Origin: Chinchilla lanigera
Taxonomy: Eukaryota > Chordata > Mammalia > Rodentia > Chinchillidae
Direction: 5' to 3'
Length of the DNA: 64,000 nucleotides
NCBI RefSeq assembly: GCF_000276665.1
Contig: NW_004955469.1
Location: 10,712,130 to 10,776,129, forward strand
Positions within the stretch are counted from its first letter, which is position 1. Each line of letters begins with the position of its first letter. This document shows, in pieces, positions 61,331-64,000 of this stretch. A program made the translations under genes and the position numbers. Under the pieces are notes generated by a model that worked only from the letters and a program-made list of their open reading frames with translations, searched no databases and had not been told where the DNA came from.

Positions 61331-61660
61331 AGGACATGGTGGCGCACGCCTGTAATCCCAGCACTTAGGAGGCTGAGGCAGGAGGATCCTTGTGAGTTCT
61401 AGACCATCCTGGGCTACAGAGTGGGCTCAAGGCCAGCCTGACCTGCATAGAGAGACTCTGTCTCAAAAAGACAAAAAAAAAAAAAAAAAAAAAAAGACAA
61501 GACAGTTTGAGATAATAGTTACAAATTTGGCCAGGTATGCATGGTGGCACACTCCTGTAATCCCAGCACTTGGGAGGCTGACGCAGGATTGCTGCAAGTT
61601 TGAGGCAAGCCTGGGTTGCACAGTGAGTCCAAGCCTCCCCCCAACCCAAAAAAAAGTTAC
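61331..61660 (+). repeat. two B1-type SINEs
   Basis: 61331-61496 with an A26 tail, and 61531-61655. Confidence 0.9.
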
Positions 61661-62395
61661 ATGGGGATGACTCGGCTAGGGAACAATTATTCAATAACCT
61701 GGCACTGTCAACTTCCTACGTGGAATTACTGATCACAAATTTAAAGTGGCTGAGTCATGACAGAGTGGTTGGCTTTTCTCTAGTCACTCTTGGTATCTGT
61801 GGATGGAGCGTTAGCCTGCAGTTTGCTAAGGAAGGAGTCTGCTGTGGGAAAGAGGCATGGGAGTTTAGGGTTACAGTGACGTTATTTAAAGCAGCAGACA
61901 AAGAAGTGCAGCCTTCAGGGTGAAGGGACGAGGGCTGGTGAAGATCTGGGATTAAGGACAGAAGCGTCTGAGTTTGGGAACGAGTGAGTGAGCTGGAAAG
62001 AGTAGGTGGTCGGAGAGGGGGCTGTGGAAATTGAGACTATGGAAGTAGTACAGCTGTAAGGTTCAGGACTCAGCAAGGTCATTGCATGGGGTGGACCTGG
62101 ACATTGGTATGCCTGAGCACCAAAGGGTCATCATATGAACCTTACATGTGTTCACTGGGTGAGGTCATCAGTGCCCACAGATAACTTGGGTAGGCTAGCT
62201 CTCTATCTGAAAAAAATGAAGATATTGATAGTTTCTACACTGTAGAAACATTGTGATAATTAAATGAATCCATATAGTGCCTGACACGTGGTAAACACAC
62301 ATTAAACTTTTATTTGTACTTATACGTTTATGATTAATAAATCTATAACTCTAGCTCAACACTTTTTTTCATATAGACTCGTATCTGCTTTTTAA
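61661..62395. repeat. intergenic, MIR 3' part at 62180-62310
   Basis: taattaaatgaatccatata, then gtgcctgacacgtggtaaac, fits the MIR 3' region. It contains a hairpin GTTTCTAC-act-GTAGAAAC (62231-62249). 61661-62180 shows nothing. Confidence 0.6.
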
Positions 62396-62712
62396 AAAAA
62401 ATTTTTTTTACACAGTCTCACTATATAGCCCAGGTGGACCTTAAACTCACTGTGTGTCTCAGACTGGGCTAAGACTCACAGTGATTTTCCTGTCTCAGCC
62501 TCCAGGGTCCTCCTATAATAAATGTGTGCCACCACACTGTCTTGCTTTCTTTTTTGTCTTTTTGAGACAGCGTCTCACTATAGAGAGAGCTTAGGCTGGT
62601 CTTGAGCTCACTTTGTAGCCCAGGCTGGCCTCAACTCACAATGATCCTCCTGCCTCAGCCTCCCAAGTGTTGGGATTCCAGGCGTGTGCCTCCATGCTCG
62701 GCTACACTGGCT
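62396..62712 (-). repeat. two B1-type SINEs
   Basis: 62400-62545 (diverged) and 62550-62705. Confidence 0.85.
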
Positions 62713-64000
62713 TTCAAATCTTCTTTTATAACAAAAATTCCTTTAAAAGTCACCTAGGACCTTGATCTTGCCAAGTTCTCTAGTTAAATCTTTATCTTAC
62801 CATAGCTTTATCATGTCTCACTTCTGAATTTGGCATAAAAATTTGGTTTTCAGGACATCTTAATTCTCTTGGGCTTTCATCCTGCCTTCTGTTACCCCCT
62901 TCTCAAGATCCTTTGCTGGTTCCTTCTCGTCTCCCCAATCCCCTAGGTTGGTGCTTAGTTCTCCTTTTGTCCTCATCCAACAAAACCTTTCCAGTTCCTT
63001 TCAAAGGCTTTCAAATGGCATTTGTATGTTAACACAGCCCAAACTGATGTGTCTAATTGTAGCTAGGTGTGGTGGTGCACACCTGTAACCCCAGCACTCG
63101 GGAGGTTGAGGCAGGAGAATCACCGAGATTTTGAGGTCAGCCTGGGCTATATAAGTGAGTTCAACGCCAGTGCAGACTACATAGTGAGACCCTGTCTCAA
63201 AAAACTAAAAAAAATTGTGACCCACCTCAACTCATATCCAACTCATATAATGAAATCACCGTTGATTTATTTCCTCAGATCCTCTCTCTCTTTTGGGGGG
63301 CGGGTACAGCATGTTGCTTTGTAGTCTGCCCGCAGGCCTTGAACTCACTCTGTAGCCTAAAGTAGCTTGGAACTCCAATGATCCTCCTGCTTCAGCCTCC
63401 CAAGTGCTGGGATTACAGGCATTGCCACCACACCCAGCCCTGCTGATGTATTTCTGGTACCCAGCTAGGTAGTGCCTGACTCACAGCAGATATTCAGTTT
63501 AAGTGACTGAAGGAAACTAACTGCTAATTAGAAATCTCACAGTTAGCATTTATATACTAAAGATACCATTGTTTTCTTCCACAAACCAGCCATTCCTCCA
63601 GGATTCACCATCCTAATAAATTCGATCACCAAATACTGGCTTGGGCCAGGCGTGGTGTGCACAGCTGTAATCCTAGCACCTGGGAGGCTGAGACAGGAGG
63701 ATCGTTGCAAGTAGGAGACCAGCCTGGGCTACAAAGTGAGCTCAAGGCCAGCCTAAACTGCATAGTGAGACCCTGTCTCAGTAAGATGAAACAAACAACA
63801 TTCTGGCTTGCCGTAAGAGTTAAGAGGCGTTATCCTTGGCCTTTCTGCTCTCATTTACAATTTGAAAGCTGTTCCTTGTGCTTAATAAATGTCCCTTGAA
63901 ACTATTCTCCAGTCCACTTGGTGAGTGGATGGTGGGACTTCAAGACTGCCCTAGCTTCTTACATATTCATCACTCTGTTTCCGAGTAATTTTTTGTTTTT
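62713..64000. repeat. intergenic with three B1-type SINEs
   Basis: B1 + 63063-63215, B1 - 63293-63440, B1 + 63648-63790. Other stretches (62713-63060, 63441-63645, 63791-64000) are unique, with no gene recognised. Confidence 0.75.

Noticed and set aside
61720..61923. Possible first exon of the next gene (WDR43 in human order)
   Set aside because: No CpG island, no recognisable peptide and no splice sites. In human that gene lies farther away.

Overview
The window is mammalian nuclear DNA from a rodent. It is very dense in two SINE types, tRNA-derived ID-like elements and 7SL-derived B1-type elements that carry an internal duplication. It also holds long L1 blocks, MaLR-type LTRs and a class I endogenous retrovirus. 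The form of the SINEs suggests a non-muroid rodent, perhaps a castorimorph such as beaver, but the species is inferred, not shown.

Two protein genes converge tail to tail. The last two constitutive coding exons of SPDYA (Speedy/RINGO A, a CDK1/2 activator) lie on the + strand at 1899-2196 and 32381-32472. They are separated by a 30 kb intron filled with L1. TRMT61B (mitochondrial tRNA m1A58 methyltransferase) lies complete on the - strand in seven exons from 59400 down to 32733, with a predicted protein of 482 residues. Every splice phase of TRMT61B is consistent. The two stop codons are only about 260 bp apart, so the 3' UTRs probably overlap. Exon 1 of TRMT61B sits in a CpG island with a GC box and a perfect CRE. 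This SPDYA-TRMT61B order matches mammalian synteny (human 2p23).

Layout. 1-5690: SPDYA intron and exon, MIR, SINEs and a small hAT element. 5700-19175: one L1 (minus) split by a second, nearly complete L1 (minus) that itself holds a solo ERV LTR. 19176-24635: intron with a candidate SPDYA cassette exon (20236-20330), a 3'-UTR retrocopy and SINEs. 24636-31800: a third L1 block. 32381-32776: convergent gene ends. 32777-58686: TRMT61B introns. These contain a retroposon carrying a retroviral protease fragment plus a tandem repeat (37457-38163), a GALNT1 processed pseudogene, a 4.7 kb provirus, ancient L1 and MIR fragments, a hAT element and a second copy of the retroposon tail (56815-56930). 59401-64000: promoter, CpG island and upstream intergenic SINE-rich DNA with no gene recognised.

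The most unusual items are the two-copy retroposon family (37457 and 56815), the SPDYA cassette exon whose junction with the last exon makes a stop codon, a 74-bp structured sequence present twice (23497 and 56325), and several datable nested insertions.
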